From: Dasypus novemcinctus
Lineage: Eukaryota; Chordata; Mammalia; Cingulata; Dasypodidae
Assembly (NCBI RefSeq): GCF_030445035.2
Contig: NC_080673.1
Location: forward strand, 174,945,216-175,009,215
Direction of reading: 5' to 3'
DNA: 64,000 nucleotides
Shown here in pieces: positions 1-13,378 of this stretch (its first letter is position 1; each line of letters opens with the position of its first letter). Made by a program: the position numbers and the translations under genes. The notes beneath the pieces were generated by a model that saw only the letters and a program-made list of their open reading frames with translations, was not told where the DNA came from and did not search any database.

Positions 1-12
1 TTTGTTTGAGTA

Positions 13-147
13 CCAGATAGATTTTGAATTAACATATCTCTCACATTCCAGGTAAACTTGAATTAACATATTGCCTATCTTCCAGATAAGCTTGAATCAA
101 TATATTTCCCACATTCAGTCTCGATATAACTTTGAATACACATTCAG
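13..147. repeat. Degenerate minisatellite, unit about 34 bp
   Basis: Three to four imperfect head-to-tail units begin at about 13, 48, 82 and 116. Each starts CCAG(A/G)TA or a decayed form, then has TTGAAT(T/C)AA(C/T)ATAT, and ends near CACATT or ATCTT. Units two and three are both 34 bp, and the fourth is more diverged. The array may continue beyond the left edge of the window. No coding role is visible. Confidence 0.7.
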
Positions 148-3100
148 TAATATCCTTTTTGAATATTTAAAACCTGTAGGAACTATATTATTTAATTTGC
201 TTTCTAGAAACTAGGCACACTTGGATACAGAATTAGATAATTTTGAATTCATACACAGGCTATATTAGTATATTTTAAATTTCTTTCAAACATTAAACAA
301 ATTTGGGAGTATGAACAATGTGAACAAGCGTGAGAATTTCTGAAAAGCATAATTTCTATCAATTTTGGTGAATAAGTAATGGTCCATTTCAGCTAATAAA
401 ATGAATGCATGTCATCAGATTATTGGCTATATTGATTAATTTGAAAATCATGTATATTTTCAGAGTCCCTTTAAATTGCATCTTGAATGTAGTTTAGTTC
501 TAATTACCAATTCAATTGGAGTATAGTTTTTCTTTTCATAATGAAAACAGAGCATTGAATTTAATATATGGGATCATCAGGATATAAATAATTCAGACAG
601 AGACAAGCTATTCTTATTATGGTGTCTGATAACAACGAGGTTCAATAAATAATTGTTAATGAATTTACTGACTATACTGCTATTTTCTATGCCTGATATG
701 ATACATGGTTTACCTCATTTACTTTCATTGTGCTTCTGAAAAAACCTGCATAATCCCTGCTAATCTTTCTTCCTAGGTTTCTCTGAATCACCGTTTTCTT
801 GAAATCCCTTTGTTTAGCTCAGAAAGAAGCAAACTCTCAGCCTTGTGAGTCAAGAAGGGGAAGTAAACAATTGAACCTGGCCAGGTGGTGACTGTGAAAA
901 ACTAAAGAGAGTTTGTCCTGTCTAAAGGGACAAGTACCATTCAGATCTGAAGTTTTTCATGCAGGAATGCAGGCTCACTGTGGTAACAATATTGAGTTCA
1001 ATTTTTCTTTATTTTTTTCATGTTAATGGCACACTATCAAACTACTTTCTTTGAGAATTTCCATTTGGATGTCTGCCAGCATTCTAAAACCAAAGAGATT
1101 TTTAAAAAAATGAAAGTCCTTATCTATATTTACTTAAACTATGAATACTTGTTCACATAAATATTATATGTAAAGTGAGTAATTCCATTTATTGCTATCT
1201 TATGACTCCATTGAGACCTACTGATTATTTTAAATTTTGTTCTGGGAAATGTGTACCCTCGCTAATGAACTGTGTAATTTTATAAAGGTGAAAGGACCTT
1301 CTCCTTCTACTCTCTTCACCTGTTTCCACTGCTTGTCTTGAGAGAATCAGTCATCTAACCTTCTCATGAATGGATTGGCACCAGTTTTAACACAGAATAA
1401 TTTTCTTCTATGTTTATGGAAATGAAAAAAATAGAGTATACAGGAACTGTTGCATCCATTGAGGAACCACAATTTAATTAAGTATTTAAATACTTCCTCA
1501 AAAATTGCAATTCCAGTCAACAAAATTAGGGCATATTAAACACCTAACAAATTTTGGTGGTTTTGAAATGGAAGAGCCAGCATGAAAAATTGATGTTTGC
1601 GATTTCTGAGAGACTTTAATGGTGCTAATGAGCAGAATATTATTAAATAATGTTTTTCTAAAAAACCCAAGACACATGGTCTCCAATTAAGGATTCAGCA
1701 CATGCATTAAATGGTCCTTTCTCAAGGGCTAATGCTCAGTGCTCACTGTGACAATAATATATAGAAGGATAGAAGGATGGGTAGAATTATATAAAATATG
1801 AGCTTTTAATTTGTAGTTAAAAATGCAAGAACATGAAATTATACCAAAAAAAATATCCTTTGCTACTGTAGCTGTGCAACAAGCTGAACACTAAAGAACA
1901 TGGTCTATTATTTAGACACATACACACATACACATGTAAGTTTTAAGAATGATATAACTTCTTAATTGAATTGCACTAATTTTTATGTATTCTTTAATGT
2001 TCTTGATCCATCTGATACATCCTTTGATGGCTATATTTATATACAATGTCCATACAAATCATTAAACAGCTAAAAATAGCTGTTACTTTCTATAAGCTTA
2101 TATGATGACAGACAATGCATCATATTAATTTATTTCACTGAATTAGGATTTTTAGGAACCATAATCTTACCATAAGTATTTAGCTAAATGTAACACAGAC
2201 CATAGTCATTATGAAAATTAAGCAAGTTAATAATGATGTTTTAAAAATGCCTGAGCAACATGTTCAGATTCATGCCTCACTTCTGAAATTCGTGTCTTTC
2301 AAATCAATGCACATTACCTAGTTTTCCTCAGTAGAACATATATATAACAGAACAGGTCTGTTATGTACTATAGAACATATAACATTCAAAACTAAAGAAG
2401 AGTATAAATCTGCAGTTGTAGCTTTAAATTTACTCTTTCACATGTGTGAGGATTTTGTCTCATTTAGTCCCATTTTTGCAGACCACATCACACCAGGACC
2501 AAAAGAGCCATCTTTAGCTGACGACAGCACCAATCCAGTGATGGATCAATCACTCTTTATTAAACTACAAGGATTTAAGGACCTGCTTTTTGAGGTCCCT
2601 GTGTTACATTATTACAAATTAAGCAGCTTTATCAGAATGAAGTTCAAAAACAGGAAGCATGTCTGACCTCATTTAAAAACATTTCTAACTTTGAAATGTG
2701 ATGAACTGACAGCACAGGAAACAGAAATCATATTTTGATGTTAGATAAGAACAAGCCTTCAGGAAAAGACTCTCTGGTTGAATTTAATGTTCTTTAGTTT
2801 TCTTTACTTCTTTGAACATTTTGAATTGTATGTACTCTCATGAGGGAAAAGTAATCAGAATTCCAAGAAAATTTGTTTCAAATTGTAAATAGCATATGGA
2901 AATGAAGAGGAAAGAAATTCTGTGACTAATTCTTCCAGAATTGCATTTGCAGTACAATATTCAGTGTCCTCTAAAATAGCAGAAAGACATCTTATGGAGA
3001 GGAAAATAATTTTTTCTTGTAAACTTCAGCATTTGATGTCCAGTGAAAAGACAAAGTAGGTTAACAGCTCAGGCTTCTCAAAATGACTAATGACAATGTC

Positions 3101-5090
3101 AGATCTATTTTAGAAGGAGCTATCACTGTTGTCAAAGTATCTTGAGGCTCATGAGCCTTTTTATTGGAAAAAAACAAAGTAAGGCAGTGATCAAGGTTAC
3201 CATTCACTGTGACCTCCAATGTAATAACATGGACTACTGGAAGCCCCAAAAATTTCAACAAGCAAGAAAATTAAATTACTAAGAATAAGAATAACATGAA
3301 GCATTAAAAATTAAAAAAAAAAAGAGGAATAATTTTTAAATGTAGACTAGCACATTTTGAACACCAAAATCTTTATTGCCCAGCCAGATACATGGAAGTG
3401 GTAAATTAATCACAAACACGTGATGAATTATAGTCTATTTGAAAGCTGGTTAGTGCTTGATTTTGCTAAGTAACATATTTGCCTGATTAGACTCCTCATA
3501 TGTGCACAATCCTAACAGTTACCTGCTATACATAATATCAGTGTTCATTGGACATTGCAGTCCCAATGCTACTGAGTATGATTCCTTAATGTTATGGAAG
3601 AAGGGAAAGTACAAATAGAAATAATAATGAGGCAAAGAATACAAATTGTATTGATCAACATAACAATAAGACAGGTGGAAAAATTTGCCAAGTGTTGATT
3701 AATAGGAAAAGGGAGGTAGTAGCTTCCATTGAATTAGTCTCTTCAATGTAAAGGTAATTTTCATATTAAATAAAATATTCCAAATGATTTCACTTTTAGA
3801 CCTATTCTTAGGAAACTTTTTAACTGTTTTAAGCATGAACAGTTTTGAGGAATGTTGAAAAAATGTTATGCTTAAACTTAATTAGCTATTTTTTTTATGT
3901 ATAGCTTTGTTTAAATAACTTTTGAAAAGCAGATAAATAAGGAATACAGAAATATTAAAATAAAATGTTTAAACGCATGCTGATTTCTTTCTACTTAATT
4001 GCTTTGTGTTCATTTTGTTTTATCATTTTAACATATATCATCCCAACAATGCAGTCACTAATTTCTATGCTGCAGGATGACAAGTTTTCTTGGTTAGAAT
4101 AAGCTACACTATGCTATGCTAACTAACATAAAAAATGTTTCTCAAAACAAATGTTTATTTCTCTCACAAATTTTGCTCTAGATCAGGTAATTCTCCAGGG
4201 CATTCTTCCACGCAGAGATTCAGCAATTCAATCAGAATGACTCTACCATTCTGTCCTTGGGTCTCCTCCAACAATCTTTTTGCCAGGGGAACAAAAACCT
4301 AGATAATTGAGATTTTTACTATCTCAGCTCAGAGTGATCTGTGTCAATTCTGCTCAAATTCATTGGCGAGAATTTACCATAATCTTATGCAACGTCAATG
4401 AAGGTTGAAAAATATGAACTCCTTGGTCTTTTATCTATATTGAAAAACTCTGCCATTTCATAGAATTTCTAACCTAAGTATATTAGTGTAAGTATGGAAA
4501 TTGTTGGATTTATATCTATTTTGGTTACTTTTCTTCCTATTTTGACTACTTGAATTTTTTTAATGTCAACTTTAATTGATCTATTTACTTTTTACCTGTA
4601 TCTCTTTACATTATTTTTATATTAGTTTATCTGAGGACTAAAATAAATATCCTTAATTATACACCACTTAAAGTTAATATTCCACATTTGTTTTAATGGA
4701 ACAAACTTGAAACCATACAGATCTATTTACCAGTTTCCATTCCACTTCACCCTACCATTTATGCTTTTGATTTGATGTAAATATATTAAAACTTCCAATA
4801 CAATGCTATTTTTCGACTTTAAAGCATCATATATATTATAAAGAAATTAAGAGGAAAATATGTTTTTAACTTGCCTACATATTTTCCAAAGATGATAGCC
4901 ATTTATTTGTTAAAAAAAAAAATCAAAGTTTCCTTTAGCATTTTGTATTGCAGGTGTGCTAGCCACAAATGTTATTATTTTAATTTATCTGAAACTTCCT
5001 TTTACATCAATACTTAAAGAATATTGTCCTGCTGTACAAAAATTGTTAGTTGACAGTTTTATTTCTCTTAGTAATTAATAATGCTGTTTC
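148..5090. other. AT-rich intergenic DNA, no gene seen
   Basis: No open frame above about 75 codons, no exon-like run and no RNA gene could be supported. Short frames at 1498-1686, 2442-2666 and 3061-3261 lack family resemblance and lie in AT-rich DNA, so I treat them as chance. A stretch at about 4080-4400 (with GTTTATTTCTCTC, then CATTGGCGAGAATT) resembles a decayed ancient mammalian repeat, but I cannot name it. Confidence 0.6.
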
Positions 5091-5099
5091 AATATTTTC

Positions 5100-6210
5100 T
5101 GTGCTCTGTTGTTGATGAAAAATCAGTGGTCATTAGGATTGTCGCTCCCTTCTATGCAATGCCATTTTTTTCTGCTTGATTTTGATATTTCCATTTATCT
5201 TTGGTATCCAGTATATTTAATATGGTGGGTCTGTGCAAGGTATTCTTCACATTTAATCTTCATGAGAACTGCTGAGTTCTTGACTGTGTAGATTTATGTC
5301 TTAAAATTTTTTTTTAAATTGAGACTATTTCTTTCCATTTATTTTCTGATGAATTCCCTCTCTTTTATTTATATGGGAATCTGATTACACATATATTGAT
5401 TTTTAATATTGTTTCACTAATTGCTTTGGGCTTTATTAATTTGTAATATTCTGTTTTCCATGTTTTTCACACTTGGATAATTTAAATTTCTCTATCTGCG
5501 AGTTTGGTGTGTCTTTCCTCTGGCATTTTCATTTTTCTACTAAATCCATCCAGTAATTTTAAGATTTTAGATATTATATTTTAAGTTCTAAAATTGCTCT
5601 TTTGTTAATTTTTATAACTTCTGTCTCTTTGCTGATGTTTCTTATCTTCTCATGCATTACAAGCATGGTTCCTTTAATGTCAGTGAACATATTATAACAG
5701 TTATTTTATATTCTTTGATAGTTCCAAAATCTGAAGATTGATTTCCATTGATTTTATTTTTTCTTGAGAGTGGGTAACATTTTCCGAGTTCTTCATTTGT
5801 TAGCTAATTTTGGATTGTTTCCTTAGTGTAACATTCTAGAAACTGTAGATTCTGTTATATTTCTTCCAAGAGTGTTAATGTTTATATTCAAAAGGCAATT
5901 AACATCAATATACCCAATCTGAAAATTCTGTATCTTGTACAGGAACTCGTATCTCACTTCAGTTCTTTTTTTCCTTTGCTGAGCTGTTTGCTGTTTGACC
6001 ATACATTGAAGAGACTGGTGTCAGCTGGAGATTTGTGCAGGATTTATACATAGAAATTTGGCTTTTCTCTCTACCTCTCTCGTTCTAGAGTTCATATCCT
6101 ACACTATAGTGGCTGTGATTGTTATAACTTTGTCCTGTAATCCTTCAGTTCTAAAAGACTGAGTAATTAATTATTGTTTTAACAATCCAACAAGTGACGA
6201 TGGCAGCATG
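5100..6210 (-). mobile_element. Ancient L1/HAL1-type LINE fragment (ORF1 region), decayed
   Basis: Read on the plus strand this is pyrimidine-rich text typical of antisense old L1 or HAL1, with phrases such as TTTTTTCTTGAGAGTGGGTAACATTTTCCGAGTTCTTC and a following GTAACATTCTAGAAACTGTAGATTCTG. Many substitutions and stops are present and no intact frame remains. Boundaries are approximate. It could be an early L1M rather than HAL1. Confidence 0.45.
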
Positions 6211-6283
6211 AACTCCTACTAAGTTAAAAAAAAAAAAAAAGAAAAAGGAAGCATACCAATTGTTTCATCCAGGTTTTTTTAAT

Positions 6284-6390
6284 TTAAGAAAAAAAAATTT
6301 AGGAGGTATCAGGGTTTGAACCCAGGACATCATACATGGGAAGCAGGTATCCAAATACTTTAGCTATATCCACTGCCATGCAAGTTTTTA
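6284..6390 (-). mobile_element. DAS-type tRNA-derived SINE, minus strand
   Basis: On the minus strand the element begins with GGCAGTGGATATAGCTAAAG (decayed A box), runs through CTGCTTCCCATGTATGATG and a B box GGTTCAAACCC, then ends in an A-rich tail, seen as AAGAAAAAAAA/TTT at the plus-strand left end. It is about 100 bp, the short tRNA-head form. This family marks xenarthran genomes. Confidence 0.75.
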
Positions 6391-7984
6391 TTAATACAGA
6401 ATTTACCTACTTTTGTTCACTTTCCAGAGCTTTGAGGCAGTTTTTTTTTTTTTTTTTAAATTCCACCTACAATTTATAGTTGTTATCTGCAAGAAGGTTG
6501 AACTCTTAGGAACTTACCCCATCACATTCTAAGTAGAACACAGTGTAAACTTCTATGTGTGTAAAAGGGAAGAAAAACTTAATATTGATGTTACCTACAT
6601 TTTCTTCCAAAACCTGGTTCAGTTTACTTGAGACTCCTCTAGTGGAGGTATTTTGAAGCAAGTGATTCTAAGATATATTACATAGTAAAGTAATTTTCCA
6701 CTTAACTAAAATTTGGTGAAGGGCAACGAAATAGTTATTTTAAAAACTGTTACATTAAGCCCTATATAGACTGAATGAAACAACTCTTATCTGAAAACTA
6801 GCAAGTATTTCTTGAATTTGTTAATTAAACTCACTAAGTATAAGTATTTAAAAATATTAGACCAATATACCACATTTTAATGTGGCAATTAATATACTAA
6901 ATTGTGAGATACCTAATAAATAGTTGTTTGAGAGTTCATTTTGACACCTTTTACTACAAAAATAGTAAAGAAAGAATATGAATAGATTCTGGTAACAAGC
7001 CAGAACCTCAAAGGAAGTATGTCACCTTCTTGGAATGGAAAACTAAGAATTATTTCCTTAGGGCATAAACATTCTCAGACACAGGGAATTTTATTAAATC
7101 AAACAGAACTGATAAAATGGGATATAAGGAAATATATATATGGGATATAAATGAAATATAAGGAAATTGTTTTGTGAAAATTTTTTTAGTCACGAAGAAA
7201 TGTGATTTGGGATGACGATAAAAGGAGATATTACCTTTTATTAAAAATCAAAGATATAATATTTAAATATCAAATACCTTCACCATGGCCTCCATTTGCC
7301 TTCTCTGGGTGCTATACTAACATCAGACTACCTTTAATCTGGAAATCATTATAATAAAATAATATCTAAAGGAAATCAAAATCAGAGCCAATGTACAACG
7401 GCATGAAAACAACATAGAATCATTCTGTCTTTGGTTTTATGTTGCTAAACAAATCCAAAGGAAGTAACCCATTTTTTTTGCCATGATTAAATTTGCATTT
7501 TAAAAATCAACCTGAATTATATGTTATTTTTTACTGGGTTTCTTTTTTTCCCCAGGGTTTCCTGAGGCCATGTATTTTGATAAATTGCTTTTGAGTATAA
7601 TTTTATTCTAGCTATGTGTAAATATATAATATATATACTATAGTCACAAAAATAATTTTAGAATAAATGTTCTAAACCTAAGAACTAAATGTAGCCATAA
7701 AGCAATATTTTAGTACTTTGGAGTTTTATACCCATCACTACATTATGTGTGAAAATGGCTTAATCAAATAGCCTTTGTATACAGTTCTTGTCTCAATTTT
7801 TATCATTTATTCATGGGCTATTACATAAGTAACACATAATAAGAGGTGCTTGAGCCTATTATGAAATCATTTATAAGACCAACCAAAAGCAACTGGAACA
7901 CCGTATCTCTCCCTCCCTCATTCCCTCCCTCTATGCACATGCACAGAGTGGCAGAAAGATTCTAAAATAATCCCCAATAACCCC
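6391..7984. other. AT-rich intergenic DNA, no gene seen
   Basis: Contains a poly(T) run near 6441-6458, a weak local duplication of GGGATATAA...AAATATAAGGAAAT near 7118-7168, and a TCCCTCCCTCATTCCCTCCCTC low-complexity tract at about 7910-7931. No coding or RNA signal was recognised. Confidence 0.55.
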
Positions 7985-8100
7985 TACTTTATACTTTACA
8001 CCTTGATTTTACAGTTCTAACTTCCAGACATCTGAGAATAATTTTTTGTAGTTAACTTAGTTTTAGTAATTTCTTATAGCATCAGTAGGAAACTAGTACA
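7985..8100 (+). mobile_element. MLT1-type MaLR LTR, 3' end fragment
   Basis: The last 60 bp (GTAGTTAACTTAGTTTTAGTAATTTCTTATAGCATC, then AGTAGGAAACTAGTACA) follow the MLT1 3' terminus, which typically reads TAAGCC..TTTGTGGTAATTTGTTA..GCAGCAATAGGAAACTAATACA. The 5' part is too decayed to delimit. Confidence 0.6.
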
Positions 8101-8590
8101 AATTATAACTGCTTTTGCTGAATCTAGAAATTCTACTCACACTTACATACCCATAGAACTATTTACAAAATGGCATGTATTCAGATTTTCATAGAAGTAA
8201 TGTTAGTAAACATCAAAATTACAAATATATCATAAGCATGTCAAACTATTGTAAAGTAATTCTGGAGTATCCATATAATTATATAGTATAAACCAAAGTG
8301 ATTAAAAACAACAACAACAACATACTACTGGTATACCAATAACATGAATGGATCTTGAAAGCACCATATTTAACAAAAGAAGTAAGAACCAGATAGTTAA
8401 ATACAGCAAGATTCCATTTATGAAAAAATTGGAAACAGAAAAATAATCTGTGGTTATAGAGGTCACATAGTGGTTACCTTAGTGAGTAGCTAGTGATTGG
8501 AAAAGATATTGGATGTTTGAAATATTCCATGTCTTCATTACATAGGTTGTTTAATGTTGTGCAGCTTTATCATGCTGTATATTCACGATT
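8101..8590 (+). mobile_element. Old L1 3' end (L1M-type), plus strand
   Basis: Sequence order matches the end of old mammalian L1s: AGAAATTCTACTCACAC, then a GGTATACC motif, ATGAATGGATCTTGAAAGCA, AAGAACCAGATAG, GATTCCATTTATG, ACAGAAAAATAATCTGTGGTTA and GTGGTTACCTTAGTGAGTAG. An AAC microsatellite (about 8308-8322) has grown inside it. Highly diverged and non-coding. Confidence 0.68.
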
Positions 8591-10585
8591 CATGTGCTTT
8601 CCCACTTATGTTGTACTTCAATGAGAGTACGTTTTTTGTTAAGTGCAAAAATACTTATAAAATTTATTTCCAATTAAAATTGTTAGAAGAGAATTTGACT
8701 AAACCAGATTGCTTCGTTTGGCACTGTATCATGTAGCAGGCCATTTCACATGTGTAGGGTAACCTATGCATTACTTGCTTGGGCTGTTTGCCCTCTCCTG
8801 GTTCAAACAACATGGTACTCACAGCTAGGATCCTGGGTAGGGAAATGAACCATACAACCTAACTGTAGGATTTCAAGAGAGGTGATTGTGATGTTTCAAT
8901 ACAGGAACCTTATTATATAATCACAATATATGAGGGCACTCTAATTTGATCATCTGAGCTTTGGAAAAGAACTTTTTAAAGCTTTAACAACCCTAATTAA
9001 GGTGAATTGGAAACAATAACTTTAATGTTGGTCATTAAGCATGACACTAAATGGTAAACAGGAGATGCAGAGAAGCCCAGAAGTTCCTGCTGTTATTTCA
9101 AAAGCAATATGTTTAAAATAGAGTTATTAGGACTGAGGTTCTTCTGACAGGACAAGGTGATCTGGGAGATACATAATATTGCCTGTCAGACTAAAATGTC
9201 TTATTTCCCCTTGGGTACCTTAATTATTAATTAGGTCTCAACATTTAATATCCATTATCCTTTGCCTAGTCCCCAATAACCATTATGTATAAGATTTACT
9301 TGAGTAAAAGAGAATTAACTGGAAAATGGCAAAAATATGATTAATTTTCAAATAATGCCATTAAATGAATTGCTCATAAAAACACTGAGTTATTATGTTT
9401 TCATTCTTTTAAAAGTGGCAGCATTTAATTTGTGGAAATGTGATTATTGTGGCTTAAGTTATTAAACTGAGATCTTAATAATTTGAAAAAATGAAATGCA
9501 ACTTAATTTAATTTAGCTTAATTTTCATACTAATTGACTTAAAGAATATGATTTTGAAACTTTCAAGTGGTTAGAATATGTAATTATGATTCCCTAATTT
9601 TAATATATTTCTTATGAGAAAAATTGGAAGTAGGTGAAACTGTATTTTTGCAATATTTTAAAACTTAAGTCCATAATTTAGTAGGTTTCTAGATAGAAGT
9701 AAAGTTTGGAGAAGATTATTATTATTATTATTGGAAGTTATTACATAACTCCCAAGTTATAACAATTTACTATGGAGATCAGTTTTAACTGTGTACCTTT
9801 TGGAAAACCATGATTCTGTAGGGAAAATAACCAGTTAGTGGAATAGAGATCTATTGAATTAATAGTTTCGATAACCTTTGTTCATTTATATCAACAATAG
9901 ATTATACCTAACTACAGACTGTTCATTTATTCATTCAATCAGCAAATATGTATTGAAATCCTAGTACATCCAGTTTTGAATCCTAAATTTTCATTCATTT
10001 ATTCATTCAATAAATAATATCTTGAGTATTATTTAGAACATGGTCAAATAAGCAGCACTGTACCTGCCTTCAACCATAAATAATTGTCAAACTAAATAAA
10101 ATATTTGCCACAGCTCTTCTGGCATTAAGCAGCTGGTAGTGAACTCTGACATCCTCAAGAGAAGGGCAATATTGAGTGTGAGTGCCACATTTTCCCTGGC
10201 TTCCTGCCTGGCATCATGCTTCAGGAGACTTTGGGAATGAAGGCGGAGTGCAAGCAGGGCAAGGTATTCTCACTCAGTAGAGAAGGAAGAAATTAGAATT
10301 CTCTGGTGCTTAAGCAGCTTGGGGCAGAACAAAAAATGAAAGTGAGCAGAAAGGAGAACTCAGAAGTCTACATGGCCCTGGTCTGTGAAAATTCTATGTA
10401 TGAGCAATGTGATTTTTAATAAAGCCTAAAAGAAAGCAGCTGCTGTGGCTCTGAGAATGGAATAGAGATACTGCACATTAAGTAGAAATAAGTAAGATTG
10501 GAATTTTGACTCAACCAGTGTGGACACACCTCATTTTCAAATTCAGTCAGTCATTTTAGACTCCAGATGGACAAGCATTAGCAGT
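8591..10585. other. AT-rich intergenic DNA with an unassigned ancient repeat
   Basis: No gene signal. At 9925-10070 the text TTCATTTATTCATTCAATCAGCAAATATGTATTGAAATCC resembles a common ancient mammalian repeat (consensus-like TTCATTCAACAAATATTTATTGAGC), occurring about twice. An ATT trinucleotide run lies at 9717-9732. Confidence 0.5.
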
Positions 10586-10589
10586 CAAG

Positions 10590-11168
10590 ATCAAAACCTA
10601 GAGTTAAGGATATATTCAAGGGCTAAGGAAAAATCCAAAATATACCAGCTCTGACTAATAATAAATCAGTCCTCAAAAGATCAAGATGATCTTCCATTAA
10701 TTAAACAGTCTCACAATGTAAAACTCAATACTATGTAAAATAATCCCCAAATTTCTGAAATTTTTCATAGATATGTAGAGCAAAAAACAAAAATGATGAG
10801 TCATGTGAAGAAAAAAAATGTGACATAAAAATAACTTTAAAAAATGTTCAATTAAAATAGATCCTAAAATGACATGCATAGATGTTAGAATTAGCAGTCA
10901 AGGATATAAGGTATTTTAAATATGTCCAAACATTTTTAAGAGAAAGGATAGAAAAATGACTAAACAGAAAAGGAATCTCAGAAAAGAAAGTTAAAGTGTC
11001 AACTCTACCTAAGCAAATATAAATTCAAGAGGTACAACCTTTGAAATTGAAAATTTACTTGAAAGGTTTAGAGCTAGAATGGAGTTTTAAGAAAAGGTCA
11101 ATAAAGAATGTCATAACTAGTATTTTCAGAAACAATGGCTGAAAATTTCTTAAATTGGTGAAAAATAT
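10590..11168 (+). mobile_element. HAL1-like LINE, 5' portion of split copy
   Basis: Contains TAGAATTAGCAGTCAAGGATATAAGGTATTTTAAATATG and GAAATTGAAAATTTACTTGAAAGG, which follow the plus-strand ORF1 text of HAL1 (a half-L1 coding only an ORF1-like protein). It stops abruptly at 11168 where an LTR begins and resumes at 11709. Frames are destroyed. Start is approximate. Confidence 0.6.
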
Positions 11169-11708
11169 TGCAGTGGGATATTGTTTATGAATCCCAAAAA
11201 TAAACATTGTATATTATGTTTATAAACTGTCTTTTTCCTCTGGACATATTAGATTATATTGGATTCAGAGATTTCACTTATACTTTATTAAATAATGCTT
11301 AAGGCTTGATTGGGTTACATCAATACGATGTTGAGTCCCCACCCCCTTGGTGGGTGGGAACTCCCAGAGAAACTGCACTACAGAGAAGGGAGGTTGGAGT
11401 TTTGGGCTGGAGCCTGTGAAGTAAACACATGGGAAGGACGAGAACAGATGAGTTTGGAGAGAATTGAGCCCCAAGAGAGAGACAAGACTTATCCCAGCCT
11501 GCAAGTGAAGAAACTGGGACCATGGAGCCTTAAGAGGAAGAGGAAGGCTGAATGTCAGCAGCCATCTTTCTCCAACACATGGCAACAGATTTTGGTGAGG
11601 GAAGTAACTTATACTTTATGCTAAGCTTCCACCCCAAATAAATACCTTTTATAAAAGCCAAATGATTTCTGGTATTTTGTATCAGCATACCTTTGGCTGA
11701 CTAATACA
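11169..11708 (+). mobile_element. Solo LTR, xenarthran MaLR-like family, copy 1
   Basis: Runs from TGCAGTGGGATATTG to GGCTGACTAATACA, so it has TG...CA ends. Near the 3' end are AATAAATACC, TTTTATAAAAGCC, CTGGTATTTTG and CTAATACA, in the same order as MaLR (MST/THE1/MLT1) LTRs: AATAAA, CTTTATAAA, GGTATTT, GGACTAATACA. Flanks AATAT and AACAC could be a decayed 5 bp TSD (3/5). Two further copies lie at 14971 and 23456 on the other strand. Open frames here (for example 11310-11624) carry no retroviral motif and are not genes. Confidence 0.75.
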
Positions 11709-12110
11709 AACACATTTCTTTCTATGAGATCAGTGATATCTATATAGGATATAAATAAAACCACACATCAGAGTTAACACCCTAAATCCAAGTTAAAAAA
11801 GGGGGAGCGGGGAGTAGAAGAAAGTAAAGATGCCTTGCAAAGAGGTAAGAAATTTTATAAATAAATTATGACTGACCTCTCCTCAGAAATAAGGGAGAGA
11901 AAGAAATTGTATCTTTAAAGTGCTAAAAGGAAAATAAAAAAACAGCAACAAAAATCACCATTAATCTTGAAGTCAGTTGTCACCATGAATACTTTTAAAA
12001 ACCAGAGAAATTAAATGCACATTCACATGAATCAAAAGTCAAATTTGTCCCTACAAATTCTGTGCTTTAAAAAAAAAATTACTTCAAGCTGAGGGAAATA
12101 TAATGTTTTA
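11709..12110 (+). mobile_element. HAL1-like LINE, 3' portion of split copy
   Basis: Resumes after the LTR. Recognisable text includes ACTGACCTCTCCTCAGAAAT, ATCTTTAAAGTGCTAAAAGG and TTACTTCAAGCTGAGGG, matching the HAL1/L1 phrases ACTTCTCATCAGAAA..., TTTAAAGTGCTGAAAG and TTCTTCAGGCTGAAGG. Order and strand agree with the left part, so the two pieces are one element. Confidence 0.65.
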
Positions 12111-13368
12111 CATTTTGTATGAAGGGGGATAATGTTGAAAATATGCACATAGTAATAATTAAAGATGCATATTTTAATCTAGGGTTAATCTCAGTATCTC
12201 AGTGACCAAGAGTATATGGCAGAAATGAATGTGCGCCACTTCTGATACTGGGTTATGAAACACTGCAGATTGTGTATTCTATGATATCTGTCTCTCTCTC
12301 TATTCTCTCCTTTATGGTCTTCAAATACTGATTTTTTACATTCATTTATTTTTAAACCACATTTTTTATAATTGTACTGTTGCTTTAACTTAGGGTTTGC
12401 TGTTTGTGTTATGCAATTCCATGGATTTAAAAAAATAATATTCATATTTAGATACCCTCTGCACTAGTCTACTCTGTATGTAGAAGTCTGATGATATATC
12501 TTGATAATTTTGCTTTTGTATTCAGCCAGTCTGCTTTTCTTAGTTGGTAACTGATGGTATTCTTAGCAATGATACCCCAAAAATTGTAACTTCTTGTCTT
12601 TAATTCTTTATCTTTTGATGCTTCATTTAACTTCCAGGCATACTTGTCACTTTCATCTTTTTATGGGGGTACATTCTTTTCCATCCAATATTTATATACC
12701 TCTCCTTAGTGCACTACAAATAACCTCATGATCACCCTGTATATTTTAGTTTGTGTTTTGTAATTGGGAATTTATATTAATGTAATTGTAACAAATAATT
12801 TACAACAGTGTCAAACATGGTGTCTTCTAATTACTTTTTATATGGCAGGTGGGGTGTTTCAGTTGTTTTAATGACTGTTTTTTACTTAAAATTCTTATGA
12901 AGATCACCTCATTGAAAATTCAAAATAGAGTGGTTAATATTAAAATAGAAAAAAATATATATTTGTGAGGCATCAGTATAAAGAATTAAGGAATATAAAC
13001 AGAATATCTATAATGACTCTTAGCTATTAAAGATTTATCAACTCAAAAGCTCTTTTAAAATGTTTTAAAGTATCATGATGTCATAAATCTTGGAATAAAT
13101 TGCCCAGCATTTTCTGGCTTATGAAAAAGACAAATATAAGTAAATTATTTTGGTCTCTAGATTAAGAGAAATGGTAGGCCATTGAAGGGATTTAGGAAGG
13201 AGTGTGCCATTATTGAATTTGAATTTATATTTTTAAAAATTTCTCTGGATGTTCAGTAGAGAATGGATTCTGGGATGGGAGAGTGAAAGAAGAAATGCTT
13301 CTTCAGTTTTCCTAGTAGTCTAGGAATAAGATGATGGTATCTTTGGTCTAAGGCATGGTTCTTAAATA
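12111..13368. other. AT-rich intergenic DNA, no gene seen
   Basis: No coding, RNA or clear repeat signal. A short open frame at 12191-12445 on the minus strand has no recognisable domain and I regard it as chance. Confidence 0.5.
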
Positions 13369-13378
13369 GTGGTCAGGG

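Noticed and set aside
11310..11624. 104-codon frame that could be a small gene
   Set aside because: Entirely within a solo LTR; the other two copies do not keep the frame.
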